A DNA stretch of 47,943 bases, taken from positions 1 through 47,943 of the forward strand of contig JASKKT010000013.1 in NCBI GenBank assembly GCA_030154025.1. The letters are read 5' to 3'. Position 1 is the stretch's first letter; each line of letters starts with the position of its first letter. The position numbers were made by a program, and so were the translations under genes. Below, in pieces: positions 34,250 through 42,386 of the stretch. Below the pieces are notes generated by a model. It made no database searches. It was not told the DNA's origin and saw only the letters and a program-made list of their open reading frames with translations. This DNA is from Methanolobus sp. GTDB lineage: Archaea; Halobacteriota; Methanosarcinia; Methanosarcinales; Methanosarcinaceae.

Positions 34250-35755
34250 ATGCAAAATGCAGATACTACAAAATATATAATTCATTCCAAGATAAGCGCT
34301 GAAGGAATAATCGAACGCCCCGACATAGTGGGTGCTATCTTCGGCCAGACGGAAGGGCTGCTTGGTTCTGACCTTGACCTGCGCGACCTCCAGAAGACAG
34401 GCAGGATAGGAAGGATCGAGGTTGTGGTAAGCGCCAAGAACGGTAAGACCAAGGGAACTATCCTTATCCCTTCAAGCCTTGACAAGGTCGAGACATCCAT
34501 CCTGGCAGCTTCACTTGAGACCATCGACCGGGTGGGTCCCTGCAGCGCAAAGATAGAGATTACCCAGATGGAGGACGTCAGGGCAACCAAGAGGCAGCAG
34601 ATCATTGAAAGGGCAAAGTTCATCCTTACAGGCATGTTCGACGAGAACCTGCCGGAGTCCCAGGAGATCGCAGACCAGGTACGCCAGTCTGTCAGGGTAG
34701 AGGAGATGCAATACTTCGGTAAGAACAAGATCCCGTGCGGTCCTGCAGTATTCGATTCCGATGCTATCATCGTTGTTGAGGGGCGCGCAGATGTGCTGAA
34801 CCTTCTCCGTTACGGTATCAAGAACACGATCTGTGTTGGAGGCACCAACGTTCCTCCGGAGGTTGCCGAGCTGACCAAGAAGAAAGACACAGTGACTGTG
34901 TTCACGGACGGCGACCGCGGAGGCGAGCTCATTGTCAAGGAACTTGTCCAGGTAGCCAACGTTGACTACATTGCCCGTGCCCCTGATGGAAAGAGCGTCG
35001 AGGATCTTGTGCAGAAGGAAGTTGTCAGGGCTCTGCGCCAGAAGGTGCCTGTGGAGCAGGTGCTCGACAAATACAGCATCAGGGTTTCCGAATCAGAGAA
35101 TGGCTCCCGGGTGACACGTGTGCCCAAGAACAAGGAAAGAAGGGCAAGGATCCCCGCTCCTGAAATAGCAAGGGTGGCTCCCGAGGTAAAGAGGCTTATC
35201 CCTTCGAAAGTCCAGGCAGGTGAAAAGGAAGCCTCTGCCGAGATGGATGAAGACAAAGCAAGGCAGCCCCGGGAAAGGACTTCCGGCGAGAGGCCGCAGC
35301 AGCCCCGGGAAAGGGTCCAGTCCCGCGAGAGAACTTCCGGCGAGAGGCAGCAGCCCCGGGAAAGGGCACAGTCCCGTGACAGATTCCAGTCCCGCGATAA
35401 GCCACAGTCAAAGGCGGAAGCTGAGCCTGAAGTGAGCAGGCCTGAGATCGCAAGCAAGCCTTCTCCTGTAAGCAGCAAGTTCAAGCCCCATGCAAATGAC
35501 CTTATCGGCACATTCAGTGCCCGCTTCCTTGATGCAAAGGACAAGGTCGTCAATGAGACTGCCGTCAGGGATCTTGTGACAACTCTCAAGGACTATCAGG
35601 ATGAGGTAAAAACAGTTGTCTTTGATGGCGTTGTTACGCAAAGGATACTGGACATCGCAGCTGACAAGGGGATTGAGAACCTTGTGGGCGCGAAGGTCGG
35701 AAGCGTCACCAAAAGGCCCGCATCCGTAAAGATATTCACTGCAGACGCCCTGTGA
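34250..35755 (+). CDS. dnaG: Archaeal DnaG (TOPRIM primase-like, exosome-associated)
   Basis: 501 residues from the ATG at 34250, which has GGAG 9-10 bases upstream; the longer frame from 34181 has no binding site. N-terminal archaeal DnaG domain (residues 1-165), TOPRIM core with VVEGRADV (E177) and FTDGDRGG (D220, D222), then an Arg/Ser/Gln/Pro-rich repeated linker (about 339-390) and a conserved C-terminal domain (from about 415, [14 protein letters not shown]). Archaeal DnaG is found in the exosome, where it helps bind poly(A) RNA, and shows primase activity in some species. The linker is unusually long and repetitive. Confidence 0.94.
   Translation: MQNADTTKYIIHSKISAEGIIERPDIVGAIFGQTEGLLGSDLDLRDLQKTGRIGRIEVVVSAKNGKTKGTILIPSSLDKVETSILAASLETIDRVGPCSAKIEITQMEDVRATKRQQIIERAKFILTGMFDENLPESQEIADQVRQSVRVEEMQYFGKNKIPCGPAVFDSDAIIVVEGRADVLNLLRYGIKNTICVGGTNVPPEVAELTKKKDTVTVFTDGDRGGELIVKELVQVANVDYIARAPDGKSVEDLVQKEVVRALRQKVPVEQVLDKYSIRVSESENGSRVTRVPKNKERRARIPAPEIARVAPEVKRLIPSKVQAGEKEASAEMDEDKARQPRERTSGERPQQPRERVQSRERTSGERQQPRERAQSRDRFQSRDKPQSKAEAEPEVSRPEIASKPSPVSSKFKPHANDLIGTFSARFLDAKDKVVNETAVRDLVTTLKDYQDEVKTVVFDGVVTQRILDIAADKGIENLVGAKVGSVTKRPASVKIFTADAL
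35264..35404 (+). repeat. Coding tandem repeat in the dnaG linker
   Basis: Three copies of CAGCCCCGGGAAAGG start at 35264, 35300 and 35351, interleaved with ACTTCCGGCGAGAGG copies and CAGTCCCG(C/T)GA copies. They encode [10 protein letters not shown] / [10 protein letters not shown] / [10 protein letters not shown]-type units. The irregular spacing (36 then 51 bases) suggests expansion and contraction by recombination or slippage. Confidence 0.75.
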
Positions 35756-35765
35756 TTTTAATTAA

Positions 35766-35800
35766 TGGTGTCGCGGAGTGGCACCAAAATCTTTATTTAT
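35766..35800 (+). terminator. Hairpin and T-rich tract after dnaG
   Basis: Stem GGTGTC / GGCACC with one G-T pair (35767-35785), then a T-rich stretch to 35804. Confidence 0.45.
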
Positions 35801-36017
35801 TTTTAATGTTATTATTTATGCAGTAATCGTTGCAGGCTTATTCCTCATCATTAATCGTTTTCTTTTTTCAGATGTGTTTATATCTCTCATGCTAGGAATT
35901 TTGCTTCCGGGAAAATGTCTTTATTTCCTATATTGTAAATATAGTCGGTTATAACTTTATACTGTGCTGGATGCACAGGATTGTGTTCCTAAAGGTTGGT
36001 ACTATAGGTTGGTTGGT

Positions 36018-36302
36018 ATGCACAAGGATGAGTTGATACAATTACACACTTTAATGGCTCAGATAAAAAGGCATTTTGAGTACATGGGTATGGATTACGA
36101 GTTCCGTCACTATAATTCGCTGGCGATAAGCCCGCTGCACGTCCACAGGAGCAAGGCTGAACACAAGCAAGCGATATTTGTTCTCGGTAACGATCTGGCT
36201 TCCATCATCTCAAAGGATGAACTGTCAGGTGTGGCACGCACTTCCACGAGGATGCAGGAATTTGCCCAGAGGGTTGGCAGCAGGAGCATCAAAAGCACAT
36301 AG
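36018..36302 (+). CDS. UPF0058 family small protein
   Basis: 94 residues from the ATG at 36018 (MHKDELIQLHTLMAQIKRHF); the frame open from 35964 would add 18 residues unlike the family. It matches archaeal UPF0058: two or three helices, with a Lys/Glu-rich centre and AEHKQAIFVLGNDLASIIS. Function unknown. A TATA-like TTATAACTTTATAC near 35949 fits a separate promoter. It converges with the acetyltransferase gene with only a 3-base gap. Confidence 0.78.
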   Translation: MHKDELIQLHTLMAQIKRHFEYMGMDYEFRHYNSLAISPLHVHRSKAEHKQAIFVLGNDLASIISKDELSGVARTSTRMQEFAQRVGSRSIKST

Positions 36303-36305
36303 ATG

Positions 36306-36827
36306 TCAAATGATATCTTCCAGGCGATAAGCAGGCATCATGGCAGTGCCTTGCATCTTGCTCAGGAGCTCATCCACTGCAGTACTCACAACGGGATAGA
36401 GCCGCATTTTCATGATGATGCCATCCTCGCCGTCTGAATAGTAGCCACTATGGATCCAGCAGGAGATGAATCCCGTCTTCTGATAGAGCCTCTGCGCTTC
36501 ACGATTACTTAGTCTTACTTCCAGGCTTGCAATGGAAAGCAGTTTTTTCCTGAAGACACTGATGATGGCCTCAAGCAGGTGAGTGCCGATGCCATAGCCT
36601 CTGTACCGTTCCTTTACAGCAAGTGAGAATATTCTCCCCTCTTCACCGGATACCTGATAGCCGACCACAAAGCCGGTTATACGGCCCTTCTCCTCAGCCA
36701 CAAGGAAGGAATCGCTGTTCATCTCATAGAAGTTCATATAGATGAACGGATTATGCTCTGCAAAGGCTTCGGCTTCTATCTCAAGTACGTCCCCGAAGTC
36801 GCCAGGCTCAAAAGGTCTGATGATCAT
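36306..36827 (-). CDS. GNAT-family N-acetyltransferase
   Basis: 173 residues. The acetyl-CoA pyrophosphate loop is RYRGYGIG in motif A after IFSLAVKE; motif B is ASLEVRLSNREAQRLYQKTGF, which resembles RimI/Ard1 protein N-terminal acetyltransferases. A C-terminal extension of about 30 residues (STAVDELLSKMQGTAM...) follows the core. It would transfer acetyl groups to protein N-termini or small amines; substrate unknown. It lies 33 bases downstream of arcS on the same strand and could be co-transcribed. Confidence 0.82.
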   Translation of the reverse strand: MIIRPFEPGDFGDVLEIEAEAFAEHNPFIYMNFYEMNSDSFLVAEEKGRITGFVVGYQVSGEEGRIFSLAVKERYRGYGIGTHLLEAIISVFRKKLLSIASLEVRLSNREAQRLYQKTGFISCWIHSGYYSDGEDGIIMKMRLYPVVSTAVDELLSKMQGTAMMPAYRLEDII

Positions 36828-36860
36828 TTCCCTGTGTGATCTCCTCTCATATTTCTGTCT

Positions 36861-38699
36861 TTAAACCTTTTTAACATGGCGCAGGTCTATAGCAACCCCT
36901 CTTCCTGACAGCTGCATCTCTCTGCCGCTCATCACGGCTCTGCCCACGCACAGGGCTTTTTCTCCGCGTACGAACACTTCATCCCCGGGCCTTATGGAAG
37001 TATCTGCGCTGACAACTCCGGGAGCCAGCAGGGAGCCTCTTGGCACAAAATCATCTATGTTCACAAGATATTTACCTAAGGGTGCCAGAAGCTCAGCCCC
37101 CTCAATGGTGACAGCAAGCGTGCCGTACTGGGGAACAAGGGTTGTGAGCTGCTTCTTTCCCGAGAACACCTGGTACTTGGGATAAGGCCCCTTGATGACA
37201 GAGCCTTCCGGTACCAATATCTCACCCGCCCCTCTGCCGAACTGGTAATCAGCGATACAGCGCATGACATCCTTCTTCCTTTCCTCGACGTTGCGTGACT
37301 TTCCACCGCTGTGATTATCCACTTCCTCCTTAAGTTTCCTGAGGGCCTCATGGGATGTTACGTTACCGGAGCCGGTGAATATCATCCCGATACCAAGCCT
37401 TTGCGAGACAGTTTCGCATATCTCCCTGTAGGCATCCTCGACATGGGCGATGATAGTTGTATATCTGTTCTTCACCAGATATCTCTCAAGGCATCCTGCC
37501 ACCCATTCCCTTTCCTGCGCGTCCCAGTGTCCTGTGACAGCCGTATCATAATGTGCTGCCGGGTATGTAAGTTCCAGCTCCCGGGGAACGATGCCTATGG
37601 GTGATGTGATTATGAGCTCATGCACATACCTGCGGTTACTTCCGATGGCGTTGATGAACTTCCAGTGGGAGTTTGAAACGGAATAGGGCTTTTTCGCCGA
37701 GCAGGGCAGCAGTACGAGCACATCAGCTTCGGGAGGTGTATATCTTTCAAGGACCCTTTCTGCAAAGCGCACAATCTCAACCCTTGACTGGGACTCAGTG
37801 CTGTTTGCCAGCATCTCATTGGACCTGGCAATGGGATTCTTTTCCTCGATGTAGTTATATTCACTGTCAGCAAGCCTCAGGAGTGCGGTGAGCCAGGGGC
37901 GCGTCCTGCACTGTCCCTCAACATACTCCCGCAATGTGCCTGCCCGTATCTTTTCCCTGACAAGGGCAAGTTCGCTTTCCAGTACATTGAGGTTATGCCT
38001 TTCGAGGATTTTTGCCCTCTTCCTTCTATCAGATCCCCTGAGCTCTTCCACACTGGTGCTTGCGCAGGCCTCACACCTGCAGGGCAGTTCGGCAAGGGAA
38101 TCCAGGTAAAGCCTGCCTGCGGATGTCAGGTAAATATCACTGTGTGCGGCGATTATGGCTCTGGTGTTGTCCAGGACGTCCACACCAAGGTAGACAAGCA
38201 TCGCAATGTTCTCCGGCAGCGATATGGCCGGCGCATAGACCGCAGTGTCAGGAGGGACATTTTCTTTCATCTCAAGCAGGGTATTGAAGAAGCGCCTTGC
38301 GTTGTTCTCAAGGCATCCCGCGCCCTCCATTACGTACAGGTCGCAGGGCCTGACCTTTTTCAGATGCCTGTAGACCGAGCCAGTGGGGCCGGATATGTCC
38401 ATATCGGGATCAAGCTTTTCAGAAGCTGCTATCTCATCCGGGACCTCGGGCGGGAACGACAGGTGGGGAAGGATCACAAGCGAGTCCTCTCCTGTGATGC
38501 TGCGAATTCTGGCAAGCTCCTCTCTGGCGGCTTCTGCGGAGCCGGGCCTCCAGAGGGAACCTGCATCTATGACAGGGCTTTCCGTGGAACCAAGGGTCCG
38601 GCTGTCCAGTATGAAAGGTGTCTGGATGGTCCTGCCAAGCAGCAGTTTACCTATCCTTGCAGCGCCGTCACGCTGCTGTACCTCAAAGTATCGTGTCAT
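36861..38699 (-). CDS. arcS: Archaeosine synthase (ArcS/TgtA2)
   Basis: 612 residues. It makes archaeosine (G+15) in tRNA by modifying preQ0 inserted by TgtA. TGT-like N-terminal barrel (FILDSRTLGSTESP, VYAPAIS, DVLDNTR); zinc-site cysteines C207, C209, C212; the ArcS-specific PCSAKKPYS motif (332-340) in the DUF5591 region; a C-terminal PUA domain (about 535-612) ending RGVAIDLRHVKK. The TGT active-site pattern of true TgtA is not preserved, as expected for ArcS. Full length. Confidence 0.92.
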   Translation of the reverse strand: MTRYFEVQQRDGAARIGKLLLGRTIQTPFILDSRTLGSTESPVIDAGSLWRPGSAEAAREELARIRSITGEDSLVILPHLSFPPEVPDEIAASEKLDPDMDISGPTGSVYRHLKKVRPCDLYVMEGAGCLENNARRFFNTLLEMKENVPPDTAVYAPAISLPENIAMLVYLGVDVLDNTRAIIAAHSDIYLTSAGRLYLDSLAELPCRCEACASTSVEELRGSDRRKRAKILERHNLNVLESELALVREKIRAGTLREYVEGQCRTRPWLTALLRLADSEYNYIEEKNPIARSNEMLANSTESQSRVEIVRFAERVLERYTPPEADVLVLLPCSAKKPYSVSNSHWKFINAIGSNRRYVHELIITSPIGIVPRELELTYPAAHYDTAVTGHWDAQEREWVAGCLERYLVKNRYTTIIAHVEDAYREICETVSQRLGIGMIFTGSGNVTSHEALRKLKEEVDNHSGGKSRNVEERKKDVMRCIADYQFGRGAGEILVPEGSVIKGPYPKYQVFSGKKQLTTLVPQYGTLAVTIEGAELLAPLGKYLVNIDDFVPRGSLLAPGVVSADTSIRPGDEVFVRGEKALCVGRAVMSGREMQLSGRGVAIDLRHVKKV

Positions 38700-38783
38700 T
38701 GCTGCCTAATGGGTGTGGATAGATGTAAAGTTTTGCATTCACCAATAGATTTAAATCCTTCAAACTTAGTAAAAAGTGATTTC

Positions 38784-40166
38784 ATGCAAAAGACCGATCT
38801 ACTGGACAAACTGCAGGAGATTGTCGGGAAAGAGAGAGTTTCCACATCTGCTGCCGAACTTTACTGTTACTCCTTCGATGCCTCCCAGGTAAGGGGGATG
38901 CCTGAATTCGTCATCAGGCCAGTCAGCACTGCACAGGTGGCAGACGTTGTGAGACTTGCCTGGGAAAAAGGGATACCTGTCACGGCAAGAGGCGCCGGTA
39001 CCGGTCTTGCGGGCGGTTCCGTGCCTGTGGAAGGCGGTATTGTGCTTGATATGTCTTCCATGAACAGGATAATTGAGATGGATCTTGATAATCTCCAGGT
39101 GGTAGTGGAGCCGGGCATTGTCCAGGAGAAGCTCAATCTTGCCCTTGAGCCCTACGGTTTCTTCTTCCCGCCTGACCCCGGAAGCTCTGCAATGTGCACC
39201 CTGGGCGGCCTTATAGCAAATAACGGTAGTGGTATGCGTTCAGTCAAATACGGGACCACGAGGAACTATGTGCTCGGCCTTGAAGTGGTGCTTGCTGACG
39301 GTACTGTGATCAACACCGGCTCAAAGACCATCAAGTCAGTGGCCGGCTACTCCCTGACCGATCTCTTTGTCGGCTCCGAGGGAACGCTGGGAATCGTGAC
39401 AAAGGCGATACTGAAAGTGCGTGCCCTTCCCAGGGAGCGTTCTGTGCTGCTTGCTTCCTTCGAGAACCCCGAGCTTGCAGGAAAGGCGGTGGTGAAGGTT
39501 CTGTCTTCCGGGATCGTCCCTTCTGCATGTGAGATCCTTGACAGTAATATTATAGATGCCATAAACACCTACGATCCCAAGGTAGGTCTCCCCAGGGCAG
39601 GAGCTATCCTGATGTTCGAGGTGGACGGGACAGAGAGCGCCGTGCGCGAAGGTATTTCCATGATAGAGGACGCCTGCAGTTCCCTGGCAACCGGCATCAG
39701 GGCCGCGACAAACAAGAAGGAGAGGGAAGAGATCTGGGCCGCAAGAAGGCTTGTAGGTGCCGCTGTTTCAAGACTGCACCCCATGCGCACCCGCGTATAC
39801 GTGGGTGAGGATATAGGCGTCCCCATCAAGGAGATCCCCAGGATGCTGCACAAGGTAAGCGAGATATCGGAGGAGTTCGACATACCCATCATGACCTACG
39901 GGCACATCGGTGATGGGAACCTGCACACAGGAATGTGCATCGATGTGCTTGACGACAAGGACTGGGAGAAACTGAACAAGGCCGCCGATAAGATACACCG
40001 CACAGCTATCTCTATAGGAGGCACCGTGACCGCAGAACACGGGGTAGGCGGTGCGAGGGCGGAGTACCTCGAACTGGAGCTTGGCAAAGCCCTTGATGTT
40101 ATGATACTGATCAAAAAGGCACTTGACCCCAAGGGGATACTCAATCCCGGGAAGATGGGGGTATGA
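38784..40166 (+). CDS. glcD: FAD-linked 2-hydroxyacid oxidase (glycolate / D-lactate dehydrogenase subunit)
   Basis: 460 residues from ATG 38784, preceded by AGTGAT; the same frame is open far upstream only because it runs antisense to arcS. FAD-binding PCMH domain with ARGAGTGLAGGSVPVEGG (about 75-92) and PDPGSSAMCTLGGLIANNGSG; C-terminal FAD-oxidase domain with YGHIGDGNLH and GTVTAEHGVGGARAEYL. The family oxidises glycolate or D-lactate, passing electrons to an Fe-S partner, here the next gene. In methanogens the role and direction are unclear; D-lactate is the commonest candidate. Confidence 0.9.
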   Translation: MQKTDLLDKLQEIVGKERVSTSAAELYCYSFDASQVRGMPEFVIRPVSTAQVADVVRLAWEKGIPVTARGAGTGLAGGSVPVEGGIVLDMSSMNRIIEMDLDNLQVVVEPGIVQEKLNLALEPYGFFFPPDPGSSAMCTLGGLIANNGSGMRSVKYGTTRNYVLGLEVVLADGTVINTGSKTIKSVAGYSLTDLFVGSEGTLGIVTKAILKVRALPRERSVLLASFENPELAGKAVVKVLSSGIVPSACEILDSNIIDAINTYDPKVGLPRAGAILMFEVDGTESAVREGISMIEDACSSLATGIRAATNKKEREEIWAARRLVGAAVSRLHPMRTRVYVGEDIGVPIKEIPRMLHKVSEISEEFDIPIMTYGHIGDGNLHTGMCIDVLDDKDWEKLNKAADKIHRTAISIGGTVTAEHGVGGARAEYLELELGKALDVMILIKKALDPKGILNPGKMGV

Positions 40167-41227
40167 GAATGCTGGAATCCGATATGCGGTCCATACTGAA
40201 ATGTGTTCGCTGCGGAACCTGCCGCTCGGTATGTCCGATATTCGATGTGGTGGGCTGGGAGTCATCAAGCTCCCGCGGGCGCATGCTTGTGGCCCACGGC
40301 GTTTCCCAGGGACTTGAAGTGGACGAGGGCGTGCTCAACAGCCTGAACACGTGCACCACCTGCGGGATCTGCGAGCAGCTGTGTCCCTCCGGTGCGGCTC
40401 CCCCTAAGGTAGTGGAGAACACAAGGCACCAGCTGGTGCTGCAGGGCAAGATGACCCAGGCACAGAAGGATATAGCATCCAGGGCGAACGAGCTTGGCAA
40501 TACCCTTGGCGAGACCGGAGAGCGCATGGCATGGCTTGGGGAGTCCGCAAAGGATGTCAGGGAGAAGGCTGATTATGTGTATTTCGCAGGCTGCCTGGGT
40601 TCCTACCGTTATCCTGAGCTTGCCAGACGCACTTTCGATATTCTGAAGAGGTTCGGCGTGACCGTGCTCAAGGATGAGGTATGCTGCGGCTCCCCTCTCC
40701 TGAGAACCGGATCCGATCCCATGGAACTGGTCTCAAGGAACCTGGAGCAGATCAGGGCAACAGGCGCCCATACAATAATCACCGGATGTGCAGGCTGTTA
40801 TACAACCCTGAAGAATGATTATCCCGGAGATCTGAAAGTTGTGCACGTTTCCGAGTTCCTTGCAGACCGCCTGGCTGAGATGGACCTGAAGAAACTGGAC
40901 CTGAAAGTATCCTACCATGACCCGTGCCACCTGGGAAGGTGCAATGGTGTCTTTGACGCGCCCAGGAATATCATCACCAGCATCTGCGACCTTAAAGAGA
41001 TGAAGAACATCCGTGAGAAGTCCAGGTGCTGCGGTGCAGGCGGAGGCGTGCTTAAAGGTTATCCCGAGCTATCCCAGGAACTGGCAAAGAGGCGTGTCGG
41101 GGATATTCCCGAGGGAGTCGACTACCTGGTCACATCATGCCCCCTGTGCAGGACAAACCTCAAGCGTGGCGGCCCGGAAGTGGAAGTACTGGATATCATC
41201 GACCTGATGGAAATGGCGATGGAATAG
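40163..41227 (+). CDS. Fe-S oxidoreductase with two [4Fe-4S] and two CCG domains (GlcF type)
   Basis: 354 residues. Cys 14/17/20/24 and 64/67/70/74 form two ferredoxin clusters, followed by two cysteine-rich CCG domains (VCCGSP and SRCCGAGGGVLKGYP), as in GlcF, LutA and heterodisulfide reductase subunit D. It overlaps glcD by 4 bases (ATGA), so the two form one complex: the flavin subunit oxidises the hydroxyacid and this one carries electrons on. The final acceptor (methanophenazine, ferredoxin or CoM-S-S-CoB-like disulfide) is not evident. Confidence 0.88.
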   Translation: MRMLESDMRSILKCVRCGTCRSVCPIFDVVGWESSSSRGRMLVAHGVSQGLEVDEGVLNSLNTCTTCGICEQLCPSGAAPPKVVENTRHQLVLQGKMTQAQKDIASRANELGNTLGETGERMAWLGESAKDVREKADYVYFAGCLGSYRYPELARRTFDILKRFGVTVLKDEVCCGSPLLRTGSDPMELVSRNLEQIRATGAHTIITGCAGCYTTLKNDYPGDLKVVHVSEFLADRLAEMDLKKLDLKVSYHDPCHLGRCNGVFDAPRNIITSICDLKEMKNIREKSRCCGAGGGVLKGYPELSQELAKRRVGDIPEGVDYLVTSCPLCRTNLKRGGPEVEVLDIIDLMEMAME

Positions 41228-41292
41228 TCCTTCACTTTTTATTTTTATTCCCTCGGACCTGCTCTGTTACAGGTTCGTAATTTGCTTTATGG

Positions 41293-42222
41293 TCAGCTTC
41301 TTTTCCACTTTACACCAATGAGAAAAGCCGCAGCAGCGATCAGTATTCCAAATCCAGGCATCGAAGCCACAGGTTCCGTATCATCCGCGGAAGTGTCTTC
41401 TTCCTCCTCAGAATTTTGAGGAGCGTTCATTTGCTCTTCTTCTTCGTTTGTCTGCCTGTAGGATTCCATCAGTTCGTCATAGCCCTTAAATTCTGCACTC
41501 TCTTCCACCGTTTCCTCATATCCGTTCAACTGGCGCAGCTCGGTGTAATTTACGTTAAGCCTGTTGGTGACGAGCGTTGTCGGATATAGCCCGCCCTGAA
41601 TGTCAGCTCCCAGGACGTCGTAGACTATGGAAGAACCATCCTCTGACCAGTAGACCCCATACATCTGTGAGCGGCTCCATTCCATTGAAGTGTTCTTCGT
41701 GCTTTCCAGGTAGAAAGGAAGAAGTTCCCTGTGTATCAGCTTATTCGTATCCACTGACATGATGTCAATGGCGTACTGGCCGTTCCTGCCGTCTCCAAGA
41801 TGAACGATCCTTGGCGCAGCGTACATCTTACTATCCGGGGAAAATGCAACCGCATAGCAGCCCATAGTGCTGATGTCCCTTAGTCTCATTTCCCTGGGCT
41901 TTGCCGTACTGTTCAGGGCATAATCCTCGATCCCCATCTCGGAACTGACAGCGAACACCTTCAGGTATATGGAGCAATTACCGTCAGGGCTGACGGTCTT
42001 CATTGGCTTGAGCTCGTCATTCAGTTGCACCATTGAATGATTCCCGTCCTCGCTCTCCCTGGCCATCTGGTGCATCGCTACGCTTTCCGGATTAGTGTAT
42101 GAGACCGAATAGAACTCTTCATCCCCTATGTTCTCGTCTATACTCGTAACCGGACTCCCGCTTGCGAAAGAGGTCGAAATTACTATAAAAACAAAGCTAA
42201 GTATCGCCACAATCAGATTCAT
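41293..42222 (-). CDS. Surface protein with signal peptide and PGF-CTERM anchor
   Basis: 309 residues. N-terminal signal (NLIVAILSFVFIVISTSFA); a mid-region with beta-propeller-like strands (SPDGNCSIYLKVF, AVAFSPDSKMYAAP, AIDIMSVDTNKLI); an acidic Glu/Asn-rich spacer; and a C-terminal tripartite PGF-CTERM signal: MPGFG, a hydrophobic helix and KWKRS. That signal is processed by archaeosortase A with lipid anchoring. The protein is displayed outside the membrane. Function unknown. Its own promoter lies upstream, where two GTACAAT repeats flank a CACGTG. Confidence 0.8.
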   Translation of the reverse strand: MNLIVAILSFVFIVISTSFASGSPVTSIDENIGDEEFYSVSYTNPESVAMHQMARESEDGNHSMVQLNDELKPMKTVSPDGNCSIYLKVFAVSSEMGIEDYALNSTAKPREMRLRDISTMGCYAVAFSPDSKMYAAPRIVHLGDGRNGQYAIDIMSVDTNKLIHRELLPFYLESTKNTSMEWSRSQMYGVYWSEDGSSIVYDVLGADIQGGLYPTTLVTNRLNVNYTELRQLNGYEETVEESAEFKGYDELMESYRQTNEEEEQMNAPQNSEEEEDTSADDTEPVASMPGFGILIAAAAFLIGVKWKRS

Positions 42223-42386
42223 GCATACCTCCCACTAATAGTACAATCCCACGTGTACAATGTTAGATTGTGCCAATATCTTAAAAGATTAACTATCTTT
42301 TTCCTATCTATTTAAGCACTGCTGTAATTTTATTCCCAACTCATTAAACTCCTGATTCCCGGCACCAGTTCGGCAGCTTGTGTAAA

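Noticed and set aside
37995-38783. Upstream extension of glcD to 723 residues
   Set aside because: The extra frame is antisense to arcS; the family N-terminus and a ribosome binding site fit ATG 38784.
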